This document shows, piece after piece, positions 34,242-43,593 of a stretch of 64,000 nt of DNA; the first letter of the stretch is position 1, and the number at the start of each line of letters is the position of its first letter. This DNA is from Gammaproteobacteria bacterium (lineage in GTDB: Bacteria; Pseudomonadota; Gammaproteobacteria; Arenicellales; Arenicellaceae): positions 1 through 64,000 of the forward strand of contig JAKVBA010000029.1 in assembly GCA_022447525.1 (NCBI GenBank). Direction: 5' to 3'. The position numbers and the translations under genes are program-made. The notes under the pieces are model-generated. The model was not told the DNA's origin, did not search any database, and saw only the letters and a program-made list of their open reading frames with translations.

Positions 34242-35972
34242 ATGATTTCACAGCAAGACGTTATAACCAGCCTGCCAGAGCATTTACAGCCCTTTGTTGC
34301 GATCCAGGACTATTCGCAGTACACACCGCGTGATCACGCGATTTGGCGTTTTCTATTACATCAATTGAAATTTAGCCTATCTCGTAGTGCGCACCCGACC
34401 TACTTCGATGGCCTGGTAAAAACAGGTATTGGATTAGAATCAATACCTCGTATCGAAGAAATTAATGCGCGTTTAAATGAGCTGGGTTGGCAGGCTGTGG
34501 CAGTTGACGGATTCCTCCCTCCAGCGGTGTTTATGGAATTTCAAGCACGAAAAGTTTTAGCCATCGCGCTAAATATTCGTTCTTATGAGCACATGCTCTA
34601 CACACCCGCACCCGATATTATTCACGAATCGGCGGGTCATGCTCCTTTTTTAGTAGATATTGATTACGCAGAATTTTTACAAATGTTTGGTGAACTGGGC
34701 ATGCGAGCCGTGGCGAATCAACACGACATGGACACCTATGAGTCAGTAAGACAGCTGTCGATAGTCAAGGAGAGTAATTCATCGACTCAGGCAGATATTG
34801 ATTCGGCTCAAAAGCGTGTTGAAGAACTACAAAACACCAAGGTTTTACCATCTGAAGCAAACTTATTAGCGCGTTTACATTGGTGGACTGTTGAGTATGG
34901 TTTGGTAGGTGATCTGGACGACTACACCATTTATGGAGCTGGACTTTTATCTTCTTTATCAGAGAGTCAAGGGTGTCTAGACGACACTTCGGTTAAAAAA
35001 ATCCCCTTGACCTTAAATGCGGTAAAGACCAGCTACGATATTACCAAACCTCAGCCACAACTATTTATCACCGAGTCTTGTCGACATTTAAGTCAAGTGC
35101 TTGCAGAGTATGGGCATCATATGTGTTACTCACGAGGTGGTGCCAGCGCTCTGAACGAAGCTATCGAGAGCGGCAGTATCAATACGGTTTGTTACAACTC
35201 AGGCCTTCAAGTTTCGGGACGAATCCGTCGCGTCATCACAGATGCCGTAGGGAACGCAATTTATCTAAATACCGATGGCCCAACTCAACTTGCGTTTCAA
35301 AATCAAGAATTGTCGGGTCACGATATTAATTATCATGCTCAGGGTTTTGGTTCACCCGTCGGCAAGTTAAGAACAATGGAACGTTGCCTGTCCGCTTACA
35401 CTGTTGATGAGCTGAAACGTCATGGTATCGAAATAGGTAAAAGTGCAGAGTTAAATTTTCTTTCCGGCATCAAGGTTGTTGGCGTATTAACCAATATTGA
35501 TCGGCGAAATCAAAAAAATATTCTTTTTACATTTACAGACTGTACAGTGTCAGATGTAGATGGAGATATTCTTTTTGATCCAAGCTGGGGGGTATTTGAC
35601 ATGGCAATTGGTGATTCAGTCACCTCTGTATTTGGTGGCTCTGCTGATCAAATTAAATTTCCCATGTATGAGGCTCCCTCACAAAATGTAACTGCAGCAC
35701 AAACCTATGACAAAGAGACTTTGGATCAATTCGAGGTGTACAAAGAACTTAGAGTGGCTCGGGAAACTGGACTAGGCATAGAGCAAATCATTAGCAAGGT
35801 AAGTCTACTCAAAAATTGTGATTGGCTGCTTACTTTTGAGGCCTTGGAATTGTCAATCGGTCGAGTTAACGACGACGGCGTGAATCAAGATTTTAAACAA
35901 AGACTGGCTAAAGAGACCGGCAATGAGGCGACATTGATTGCCGAAGGCTTTAAGCGTCTGGGCTTATCCTAA
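34242..35972 (+). CDS. phhA: phenylalanine 4-monooxygenase, long form
   Basis: 576 aa. Converts Phe to Tyr with tetrahydropterin and Fe(II). Iron ligands seen: H128 and H133 in PDIIHESAGHAPFL and E218 in HWWTVEYGLV. The gap between H133 and E218 is 85 residues, about twice that of short bacterial enzymes, because of a Gln/Glu-rich helical insertion (about 150-200). A C-terminal region of about 230 residues (340-576) follows the catalytic core and is of unknown role. Such long aromatic-amino-acid hydroxylases exist in several phyla. phhB (pterin dehydratase) is not in the window. No clear ribosome site at the ATG. Confidence 0.92.
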   Translation: MISQQDVITSLPEHLQPFVAIQDYSQYTPRDHAIWRFLLHQLKFSLSRSAHPTYFDGLVKTGIGLESIPRIEEINARLNELGWQAVAVDGFLPPAVFMEFQARKVLAIALNIRSYEHMLYTPAPDIIHESAGHAPFLVDIDYAEFLQMFGELGMRAVANQHDMDTYESVRQLSIVKESNSSTQADIDSAQKRVEELQNTKVLPSEANLLARLHWWTVEYGLVGDLDDYTIYGAGLLSSLSESQGCLDDTSVKKIPLTLNAVKTSYDITKPQPQLFITESCRHLSQVLAEYGHHMCYSRGGASALNEAIESGSINTVCYNSGLQVSGRIRRVITDAVGNAIYLNTDGPTQLAFQNQELSGHDINYHAQGFGSPVGKLRTMERCLSAYTVDELKRHGIEIGKSAELNFLSGIKVVGVLTNIDRRNQKNILFTFTDCTVSDVDGDILFDPSWGVFDMAIGDSVTSVFGGSADQIKFPMYEAPSQNVTAAQTYDKETLDQFEVYKELRVARETGLGIEQIISKVSLLKNCDWLLTFEALELSIGRVNDDGVNQDFKQRLAKETGNEATLIAEGFKRLGLS

Positions 35973-36083
35973 CCGTGCGTGGTCGTTCTAGGGTTGTCAT
36001 CGATTGACAAGGATGAGACACCCCGATAATTGAGCAATCGCCTTTGTGGTTCTAGATCAGGGCAACTTGAAAAAGGGTTTTAC

Positions 36084-37838
36084 CTATAACGGTCTTTTTT
36101 GTCCATCGATTACGACACCCCAAATCCCTATTTGGGGCCATTTTTCAGGGACTGTTTCCAACGGGTTTCGATCTAAAATTGTTAAATTAGCCCTCTTGCC
36201 GGACTTAATCGAACCTATTTCGTCCTCCAGTCCCAGCGTCCATGCTGCATTTATAGTGATTGCCGCCAAACCTTGTTTTGCAGTCAAGCGCTCACTTGCG
36301 AGCATTACGTCACCTTCACGAGTAAGTCGCGTCATATGCACCGATGCGGCTTGTAACGGAGAAAGAGGCGCCAGCGGCGCATCTGAATGAAGGGTTGCCG
36401 GTATGCCCGCTGCCAACGCCGAAGCCATGGGCGTAATGTGATTTGCCTTATCACCCAATACTTGCTGATACTTTTTGCCCATATAGTGGACATAGTGACT
36501 TGCCGCCGACACCCCGCCAGACATTGAGGCAACGTTGTCTAGGTCATTCGGGGATAGCAAACCGCCGTGTTCAATGATAAATCTTTGGCCTTCTTTACGG
36601 CCGCTGGAGATGATAAAACGCATAGCCTCTAAAGTTGCTGATTGCGATGCATCGCCGTTAGAATGAATGTGAAAGTCTAGTCCCGCTTTCCAATACGGCA
36701 ACATTTCCACCTTCAGAATGTCCGGATTTGTTGCCCATACACCATGAGAGTGATTGCAGGCATAGCCCGGTGGTAAAAGTTTCATCGTCTGCGAGTAAAA
36801 TGCTCCATCGCTAAAAAACTTTACCCTTGGTAATACCCTAGGATCACCTCGGCTCCATGCAACTTTTGACAATTCGAGGATTTGGTCGGCAGATCGGTCG
36901 CCATATTTGTTCTTAAACGCCCTATGCTCGGGTATCAGATACAAGTCATAAGGATCGTCTTTTTTGTACTCCAGCCAGTAGTAAAAGTCCTCCAATCTCT
37001 TTCCAAACAATCCATAACCCAATTCTGCTACGGCGGTTACACCATTTTCAGTGATTAACTTCTCATAACCGTCAAAGCCCTTTGACACGTTTGCCGGGGT
37101 AAAGAGCTCAAACACTAATTTCTTCAGCAGGTGTTTAGGCGCATCCTCCACTAAACGACCAGTCAGCTCTCCCTCGGAGTCTAATTCGATGCCTTGGTAT
37201 GTTTTTAGTAGTCTCTTATCGACCTCAGCCCAGTCTAGAGCCTCGCTATTAAGGTAAAAATCATGACCCGAGTAATGCCAAACCAAAATTGGTCTATCTT
37301 TAGAAATTTTGTCTAAGTCATGTCTATCGATGGCACCATGAACAAGATTGTGATAACCATAGACAATAAGCGGTCCATTGCCTTCTGTTTCACCTTCAAG
37401 TTTAGCCAGTGCCGCTAAAAATTCTTCTTTATTTGCTAAGCCCTTCACCAACCCACTGGGGGTTTGCATATCCCATGGCGGCAAAAATGGTCTTGAATAA
37501 ATTAGAGCGCCCAAGAGCATATGAATATGAGGGTCAATAAAACCCGGCACAATTACTCTCTCAGCAAATTCTCGATCGATGTCGTAATTAGGGTATCGAG
37601 CTATCAGAGACTCAAATTCACCAACGGCTTTAATTTTACCTTTATCGATTGCTATAGCATTAACATAAGAGTCGCCCGACTCCATGGTAATGACAGCACT
37701 TGCTAACAGTATTTTGCCGTCTGATTGGTCGCCACAGCCAGATATGACGGCCACCACACACAAGCAGTAAAGGCTTCGAAATAATCTCTGCAACCAAGTT
37801 TGTAAGAACTTAGATTTTTGCTTTAAAACGTATACCAA
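36084..37838 (-). CDS. lipoprotein amidohydrolase, YtcJ-like
   Basis: 584 aa. A lipobox (CVVAVISGCGDQ) marks it as a lipoprotein. HxH in GFIDPHIHMLLG, FFSDGAFYSQTMKLLPPGYACNHSHGVW, HIHSNGDASQSATLEAM, HGGLLSPNDL, TLHSDAPLAPLSPLQAA and GSIKSGKRANLTILDRNPLE match the amidohydrolase_3 family. The lysine seen in many relatives is not evident, as usual for this branch. Substrate unknown. It is convergent with phhA and ends about 110 bp from it, with no strong terminator. Confidence 0.85.
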   Translation of the reverse strand: MVYVLKQKSKFLQTWLQRLFRSLYCLCVVAVISGCGDQSDGKILLASAVITMESGDSYVNAIAIDKGKIKAVGEFESLIARYPNYDIDREFAERVIVPGFIDPHIHMLLGALIYSRPFLPPWDMQTPSGLVKGLANKEEFLAALAKLEGETEGNGPLIVYGYHNLVHGAIDRHDLDKISKDRPILVWHYSGHDFYLNSEALDWAEVDKRLLKTYQGIELDSEGELTGRLVEDAPKHLLKKLVFELFTPANVSKGFDGYEKLITENGVTAVAELGYGLFGKRLEDFYYWLEYKKDDPYDLYLIPEHRAFKNKYGDRSADQILELSKVAWSRGDPRVLPRVKFFSDGAFYSQTMKLLPPGYACNHSHGVWATNPDILKVEMLPYWKAGLDFHIHSNGDASQSATLEAMRFIISSGRKEGQRFIIEHGGLLSPNDLDNVASMSGGVSAASHYVHYMGKKYQQVLGDKANHITPMASALAAGIPATLHSDAPLAPLSPLQAASVHMTRLTREGDVMLASERLTAKQGLAAITINAAWTLGLEDEIGSIKSGKRANLTILDRNPLETVPEKWPQIGIWGVVIDGQKRPL

Positions 37839-37914
37839 TATTCTCTCGATTTTTGAGTTTTAACCTTGTCAAGACCATGGCCGATTTGCCACCGATAAAC
37901 CAGTACTTCTGATA

Positions 37915-39522
37915 TTAGCAATCAAGAACTCTAGCGATTAACGCCTCTGTTGAGGGGTCAAAATTTGCTTCTCGTAATTTGGCGGTTTTTTGCAAATACG
38001 GTTGCACTTCTTTTGCTAAGCGTTTACCCAGTTCGACACCCATTTGATCAAACGAATTAATATCCGTGAGCACGCCACCGAAGAAAGTTCTGTGCTCATA
38101 GAAGGCTAAAAGAGAGCCCAGTGCTGCGGGGGTCAGACGTTCGACTAATACCGTAGAAGAGGGGCGATTACCTGCAAATATTTTAGCTTTCTTAGTCGCC
38201 TCGGTTAAACCCTCATCACCATGCAACCTTTCGATATCCTCCAGAGATTGGCCTTCGAGTAACGCGGCCGTTTGGGCGATACCATTGGCCAATAAAACAT
38301 CATGATGCTCAGTATATTTGTGGTCCGGCTGTTTGACTAAAATAAATTCAGCTGGAATGAGGCTAGTGCCTTGATGCAACATTTGGAAAACGGAATGCTG
38401 CACATCAGTTCCTACCCCGCCCCAAACCACGGGCGATGTTTTATACTCTACTGGTTCACCATTTACATTACGATCTTTGCCATTGCTCTCGGTTTCTAAC
38501 TGCTGTAAATAATCTACCAAAGAGCGCAATCTGAAATCGTAAGCAAAAATGGCTTTTGAGCCGCTACCTAAAAAGTTAACGTAGTAGTGATCGAGAGCCG
38601 CTGCCAAAAAGCATACATTTTTATCTAGTTTAGTTTGATAAAAGTGTTGGTCTATTCGAGCTGCGCCCTTTAGAAATTCATCAAACTTATCTTTACCCAA
38701 GACTAAAGCGGCTGATAAAGAAACCGAAGACCAAACGGAATAGCGACCACCAACCCAGGTTGGAAAACCAACAACATTTTCCTCAGGTATACCGTACTGC
38801 TGTGCTCTCTCAGGAGCAGACGTAACACCGATGAATACATCCTTTGGTGACGCCACTCCGGCTTCGATAAACCATTGCTCAATGGTGTTCAAATTTTGTA
38901 ATGTTTCGGCCGTGGTGAAGGTTTTAGAGACACCGATAACAAGTGTAGAATCAACCGAACATTGACTCAAAACATTGGCCAATTGATGGGCGTCTATGTT
39001 GGCAACAAAATGAATCTTTTGCTTGGGATGGTTACCACTCAAAGCCTCGAAGAGAAGCTGTGTTCCAAGAGAGGAACCGCCGATACCGACGTGAATAATG
39101 TCTCTTACTGGTATCGTCCGTTTTTCCATTGACTCAGCGAGTGCTTTGCATTGCTGATCAAAGTCTTGCTTTGCTTGTTGTGCTAATTCCAATACTGACG
39201 CATTTTTCATTTCAATGCCTTGGTTGTCAGCATCTCGCAAAAGCGCATGCAAAACAGCGCGATCCTCTGAGTTGTTAATATGTTCACCGCTAAGAAAAGC
39301 ATGACGCTTTTCAACAAGACCAATGTCGTTAGCGTAGTCTAAGTAGCACTCAAGTAGATCAGCATCAATATGAGTTTTACTAAAATCTATAAACACATCT
39401 TCAGTGGCCTGAAAAGAAAACGTATTAGTTCTATTCTTATCTTCTTCGAACTTAATTTTAATACCGTTTTGAAGATCTGCTTCAGCCTTGGAAGCTAAGG
39501 CCGTTTTGAAATCGTTATTCAT
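37915..39522 (-). CDS. pgi: glucose-6-phosphate isomerase
   Basis: 535 aa. The signature IHVGIGGSSLGTQLLFEAL, VIGVSKTFTTAETLQNLNTIEQWF, VGGRYSVWSSVSL, the catalytic Glu in SNGKDRNVNGEPVEY, and PVVWGGVGTDVQHSVFQMLHQG are present, with the late Lys near INSFDQMGVELGKRLAKEV. Interconverts glucose-6-phosphate and fructose-6-phosphate. Long N-terminal form, standard for bacteria. Confidence 0.97.
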   Translation of the reverse strand: MNNDFKTALASKAEADLQNGIKIKFEEDKNRTNTFSFQATEDVFIDFSKTHIDADLLECYLDYANDIGLVEKRHAFLSGEHINNSEDRAVLHALLRDADNQGIEMKNASVLELAQQAKQDFDQQCKALAESMEKRTIPVRDIIHVGIGGSSLGTQLLFEALSGNHPKQKIHFVANIDAHQLANVLSQCSVDSTLVIGVSKTFTTAETLQNLNTIEQWFIEAGVASPKDVFIGVTSAPERAQQYGIPEENVVGFPTWVGGRYSVWSSVSLSAALVLGKDKFDEFLKGAARIDQHFYQTKLDKNVCFLAAALDHYYVNFLGSGSKAIFAYDFRLRSLVDYLQQLETESNGKDRNVNGEPVEYKTSPVVWGGVGTDVQHSVFQMLHQGTSLIPAEFILVKQPDHKYTEHHDVLLANGIAQTAALLEGQSLEDIERLHGDEGLTEATKKAKIFAGNRPSSTVLVERLTPAALGSLLAFYEHRTFFGGVLTDINSFDQMGVELGKRLAKEVQPYLQKTAKLREANFDPSTEALIARVLDC

Positions 39523-39657
39523 CTGCTTTTGAGCTAGGTAGAGGATTGTTTGTACTGCGAAATGGTGGCGGTATTTTAAGACACTTGACTAATAATTTCT
39601 CCAAAAATGTACAATGATGAGGCAATTACTACATGGGCGTATCGAACCTTGGCGCCA

Positions 39658-40323
39658 TTACCAGGGTAGAATTTCACCATTTGAATGCCAAAATGAACCA
39701 GAGTTTTGTAGATTTAGTTCTGTAATTCTCGTTGCCAAACGCACTGCCGCTTGGTCCGGGGTAATATCACCGAATCCTCCTATCATTTCCGTACCCACTA
39801 AACCCGGATGAAATACACCAACACTGATTTGACGCGAGGCAAGATCATGAGCGAGAGAAACCGCCGCTATATTCAGCGCTGCCTTTGACATTCTGTAACC
39901 ATAGCGCCCGCCGCTAGTGTTATCGGCGATCGAACCCATGCGGCTGGTAATCATGGCCACTTTCGAACCGTCTACTAACTGAGGTTCTAAGGCTTCCGTG
40001 ACCCTCAGTGGCCCCAGAGCATTAACGGTAAACTGCTGCTCAACTGTCGCATAATCAATATCGCCCAAAACCTCATTACGTAAGATACCGGCATTGTTTA
40101 CTAACAAATCAATTTGCTCTGAGCCCAACCCGATCTTCAGCTTTTCGCCCACTTCAGGGCTAGACACGTCGACTCCTTCAATCACACGAACATTTAGTTC
40201 ATTCAACGCGCTCGATGCCTGCCGACATAGGGCAAAAACGGTATCGCCTCGTTCAGATAATAGTTTGGATAAAGACAGCCCAATTCCTCGATTGGCACCT
40301 GTGATTACTACATTTTGTGACAT
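39658..40323 (-). CDS. short-chain dehydrogenase, C-factor-like
   Basis: 221 aa SDR. VVITGANRGIGLSLSKLLSERGDTVFALCR is the cofactor site, LLVNNAGIL the NNAG motif, and MITSRMGSI ... YGYRMSKAAL the Ser-Tyr-Lys catalytic set, followed by VGVFHPGLVGTEMIG. It is closest in appearance to the CsgA/C-factor group of short SDRs. Starts 12 bp after the M14 pseudogene, so likely one transcript with it and the CorB-like gene. Confidence 0.9.
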   Translation of the reverse strand: MSQNVVITGANRGIGLSLSKLLSERGDTVFALCRQASSALNELNVRVIEGVDVSSPEVGEKLKIGLGSEQIDLLVNNAGILRNEVLGDIDYATVEQQFTVNALGPLRVTEALEPQLVDGSKVAMITSRMGSIADNTSGGRYGYRMSKAALNIAAVSLAHDLASRQISVGVFHPGLVGTEMIGGFGDITPDQAAVRLATRITELNLQNSGSFWHSNGEILPW

Positions 40324-40335
40324 AAAAGCCTCCGC

Positions 40336-41258
40336 TTAGATATGTTCAGCAGCAAATTCTAGGGCAGCACACACCGCGACCACTTGCGCTCGTATGCAAT
40401 TTTCCTCATCTACTTTTGGACTATCGGGGTACACCTCAGTGGTGGTATTTAATTTTGCCTTAGTAAAACCGGTACAGAGACCTAGCTCACTTGTAGCGTA
40501 ATTTATGACGCCTGTTTGTTCTATTGGCTCGCCAATGATACGGCCGCCGTCATCGCTTGGAGCTATGTGGGTCACCTTACTAACAGCGTCGATTATGTGT
40601 TTTTGAAACTCAGGACAGGGGTTTGAGGTATCCCCAACCAAATAGAATCCATCGGGGATTTCCCAAAATTCGTGATAAACATTATCGCGCGCCGATAAAG
40701 CAGGTCGAAATTCTGTGTTGTCTGTGTCGGTTGTCTCATGAAGATCCACGTGAACGTCAATCTTGGTTGGCAAATTACTAATATGGCGCATAACCAAACC
40801 AGACTCCTCGGCAGGACTGTTCTCAATAAAAGAACGGTTTGGATCAACAGCCTTGGGATTCCAACGATTAGTAGTTTCGTAGGCCCATGGACTTATACAT
40901 GGCATCACCACCACATTAAAACGATCTAAAAACTCTTTTGCATCTTCCAAAAGAAACCTTAGTGCACCTTGCACACCACTAGTTTCATAACCATGCACGC
41001 CACCAGTTACCAGTGTCGTTGTTTAGTCAAATCAAATTGATGAGATTGAGCAACATACAATGGGTAACGTTCACAGTCATATTGCAAGGCACCGTATTTG
41101 ATTAGGTCAAATCTCTGATCTACACCTGATAGTAAATCCAATACCTGTTCTTTGTAACTGCGCTTGACTAGTTGCTCATTAAGCCACTTGTTACGCTCAG
41201 CTTCGCCCCATGGCTCGCCCGCGACGCCTATGTGATAGGCCGGTTCTTGATCACTCAT
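40336..41258 (-). pseudogene. M14-family zinc carboxypeptidase/deacylase, frameshifted
   Basis: Two adjoining frames encode one protein. The 5' part (41258 to 41007) ends LYVAQSHQFDLTKQRHW and the 3' part (40998 down to 40336) begins HGYETSGVQGALRFL. In the DNA between them, ACT AAA CA ACG ACA CTG GTA ACT GGT GGC GTG CAT reads TK-x-TTLVTGGVHGYE in the second frame, so one base is missing next to the AAACA (about 41028). The zinc motif HGYE and later DVHVDLHETTDTD and TGFTKAKL segments are intact, typical of M14 aspartoacylase-like enzymes. Single-base loss suggests either a recent pseudogene or an assembly error. The start overlaps the upstream CorB-like stop by 8 bp. Confidence 0.8.
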
Positions 41259-42360
41259 CGATTTTATTTTGTGCTTCCATCATTGGTTCTTCAACCTTGG
41301 CTTCTAGCGCTCCCAACACCTTTCCACGCTTTTCTCGTAAAGTCTGTGCTAGCTCTCGCATATCGGTAGTGGTGTCAGTTTCATCAACGATTTCCATGCC
41401 TAGTATGGTTTCAATAACGTCTTCCATGGTGACAATACCCGCCATGCCACCGAAATCGTCTAAAACCACGGCTATATGCTCCTTTCGTTGCATTAGGGTC
41501 GTGAGCAAATCGGTTAACTCATAATTTTCACTGACGGCAACAATATCTCGCTTTAAGTTGGCCAGCGGTTCTTTGCCACGATCCTCAACCATGGCTTCCA
41601 TCACATCAACTTTTAAGATGTATCCAGTTATATGATCTTTACTGTTTTGTTCGAAAGTTGGGATCCGAGAGAACTGATTTCCCTTTCGCTTATCATAGTA
41701 TTCGCCGATCGTTTGTTGCTCGGCCGTGGCCGCTACAACGGTGCGAGGCGTCATCACATCACTGACGGTAACTCCTTTAAAGCGAAGCATACTACCCAGC
41801 ATTTGCGATTCGGTATCTTGAAAAATACCTTCTTCAGCACCCATTTCCGCCATCGCCATAAAATCACTACGACTCAAGATCGGACCATGACCTTCACTCT
41901 TGAGGGTTCGGGTTAAAAGTTGGCTCATCCAAACCAAGGGTGCCAAAACCAGCAGTAAAAAGCGTAAAGACGCTACAGTAAACCCAGCCAGATTACGCCA
42001 GTAAAGTGCACCGATTGTTTTAGGAACAATTTCAGACAGTAACAATACAGCTAACGTCATAACAGCGGGAACCAGCAAACGAGTGATCAGTGGATTGCTC
42101 TCAGACCATAACGCCGCTGCTTGCTCACCAACACCGAGTGCTCCGACGGTATGCGCGATAGTGTTTAGAGTGAGAATCGCTGAAAGAGGCCTATCTATAT
42201 TTTGCTTAAACTCCTGCAGATACTTACCTGTGGCAGTACCCTCTTGATCCTGAATTCGCGCGTAGGTTGGAGTAATACTGAGTAGAACCGCTTCCCACAA
42301 CGAACACATAAAAGAAAAGAAAATCGCGAGCACGAAAAACGAAATAAGTAATGAGTACAT
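41251..42360 (-). CDS. CorB/CNNM-like membrane protein with CBS pair
   Basis: 369 aa. DUF21 membrane domain (LLISFFVLAIFFSFMCSLWEAVLLSITPTYARI, then ILTLNTIAHTVGALGVGEQAAALW and MTLAVLLLSEIVPKTIGALYW) followed by two CBS domains (VTVSDVMTPRTVVAATAEQQTIGEYYDKRKGNQFSRIPTFEQ and DLLTTLMQRKEHIAVVLDDFGGMAGIVTMEDVIETILG). This group exports Mg2+ or is required for Mg2+/Co2+ efflux. It lacks the C-terminal transporter-associated domain of E. coli CorB, so the short form. First gene of a likely operon with the M14 and SDR genes. Confidence 0.92.
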   Translation of the reverse strand: MYSLLISFFVLAIFFSFMCSLWEAVLLSITPTYARIQDQEGTATGKYLQEFKQNIDRPLSAILTLNTIAHTVGALGVGEQAAALWSESNPLITRLLVPAVMTLAVLLLSEIVPKTIGALYWRNLAGFTVASLRFLLLVLAPLVWMSQLLTRTLKSEGHGPILSRSDFMAMAEMGAEEGIFQDTESQMLGSMLRFKGVTVSDVMTPRTVVAATAEQQTIGEYYDKRKGNQFSRIPTFEQNSKDHITGYILKVDVMEAMVEDRGKEPLANLKRDIVAVSENYELTDLLTTLMQRKEHIAVVLDDFGGMAGIVTMEDVIETILGMEIVDETDTTTDMRELAQTLREKRGKVLGALEAKVEEPMMEAQNKIDE

Positions 42361-42819
42361 AACCTGTGTATAAAAGCCCTCTTGTAGGCTTTAGTCTAAC
42401 GTGTTTATTATTATTTAGCTGCAATTCGGTGTTCAAATTTACAAATTGACTACCAACCACACCATTGATTAGGGCGCTGTAAGCCCTCCTCTGAGGTAGT
42501 TGTCCTCAAACCAAGAGACTCAGTCAAAGCTTTTTATCGATATTGGCAACGACCGCCTTTTCAAAATACCCTTTTTTCGCCAAGGCGTGGATAATCATTT
42601 TTTAAATGGTCGTAAGGCCTATTTCGATGATTTCATCAAACGGATTTGTTGTAGCCTGTGATTAACTTGAGGGCTCTCAGACTGCCTATGTAGATTGTTT
42701 GCCTGTACGTTGGTCTACTACCTGTACCTTGGTCTACTAAATAAACATCATCTGCCTCTATTTTTACCTACTCCAGTGCTCATCCGTATTTCATACTTTG
42801 AAAGCTTGGTAGTTTATGG
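42361..42819. other. intergenic region with short tandem repeats
   Basis: About 460 bp with no convincing gene. A 19-bp unit CCTGTACSTTGGTCTACTA occurs twice in exact tandem at 42702-42739 with one mismatch. Several short palindromes are present but none has a clear role. Promoter for the CorB-like gene should lie near 42361-42460. Confidence 0.6.
42702..42739. repeat. 19-bp tandem repeat, two copies
   Basis: CCTGTACGTTGGTCTACTA (42702-42720) is followed directly by CCTGTACCTTGGTCTACTA (42721-42739). One base differs. No gene overlaps it. Confidence 0.9.
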
Positions 42820-43248
42820 CTATGCGACAAAAATAAGTAGGGATGCTCTGACGATCATCACCATAAGCACTACCCATGATGCAATAAACAAATAGAAACG
42901 AAGAACTACAATGTCAATAAGACCTTGAACTAGGGTATGACAAACCCTAAATGCAACAAAACACCAAGCTGCATAAACAAAGAATGTATCAGTAAAACCC
43001 AACACCGCTATTGATATACAAACAGCATAGAAAAGAGTAGGCTGTTCAAAAAGGTGATTATAGTTATTCGAAACTCTATTAACCTCATGAGGTAGATACT
43101 CTCTAAGCTCGCGTGTATCTTGGCCCTTTTGGGGATGAATCTTTAAACGAACCATGGCAGGTATACGAGTAAATAACATCCAAATGGCTACTGCCATCGT
43201 TAGTAATGCCATCGCAAAAACTGGCTTCAAAATATCTAGACTATCCAA
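42820..43248 (-). CDS. MAPEG-family membrane protein
   Basis: 142 aa, about four membrane helices. EVNRVSNNYNHLFEQPTLFYAVCISIAVLGF is the conserved helix with the Glu-containing NNYNHLFEQP signature, and AWCFVAFRVCHTLVQGLIDIVVLRFYLFIASW is the second signature. MAPEG enzymes use glutathione in the membrane. No paired gene suggests a function; stands alone between intergenic regions. Confidence 0.88.
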   Translation of the reverse strand: MDSLDILKPVFAMALLTMAVAIWMLFTRIPAMVRLKIHPQKGQDTRELREYLPHEVNRVSNNYNHLFEQPTLFYAVCISIAVLGFTDTFFVYAAWCFVAFRVCHTLVQGLIDIVVLRFYLFIASWVVLMVMIVRASLLIFVA

Positions 43249-43593
43249 AAGATCTCTCCATCATTAATTAAGGAAGAATACACTATAATCCTGACCACCG
43301 TTGTGCTTCGTCACCCAATGCTGTTTCGAATTGATCAATAAACAAATTGTTCCATCTTTGGCTAGCAGGTTCTAGCAGGTTATTGTTATCGATTTGCTTA
43401 ACTCTCTTCGACTAAGCGGTAGTTAGAGGGGGGACATCCATCCGACATTGATCGCCGCATTAACCAACTTATATCTAGTATAAATTTGGTTTCGATGATT
43501 ACAAAAAAGGCGAATTTAATGTGCCTGTTCGTCCTTGTTAAAAATTTATATTGCTACTTGATAAGTGTATTGAGCTTTGCCACTTATGCATGA
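43249..43593. other. intergenic region downstream of purK
   Basis: About 345 bp. CTAGCAGGTT is present twice in tandem at 43362-43381. No gene or strong terminator is evident. Confidence 0.5.

Noticed and set aside
36117-36140. CCCCAAATCCCTATTTGGGG palindrome
   Set aside because: Lies inside the C-terminal coding part of the lipoprotein amidohydrolase, and encodes ordinary residues; not a terminator.
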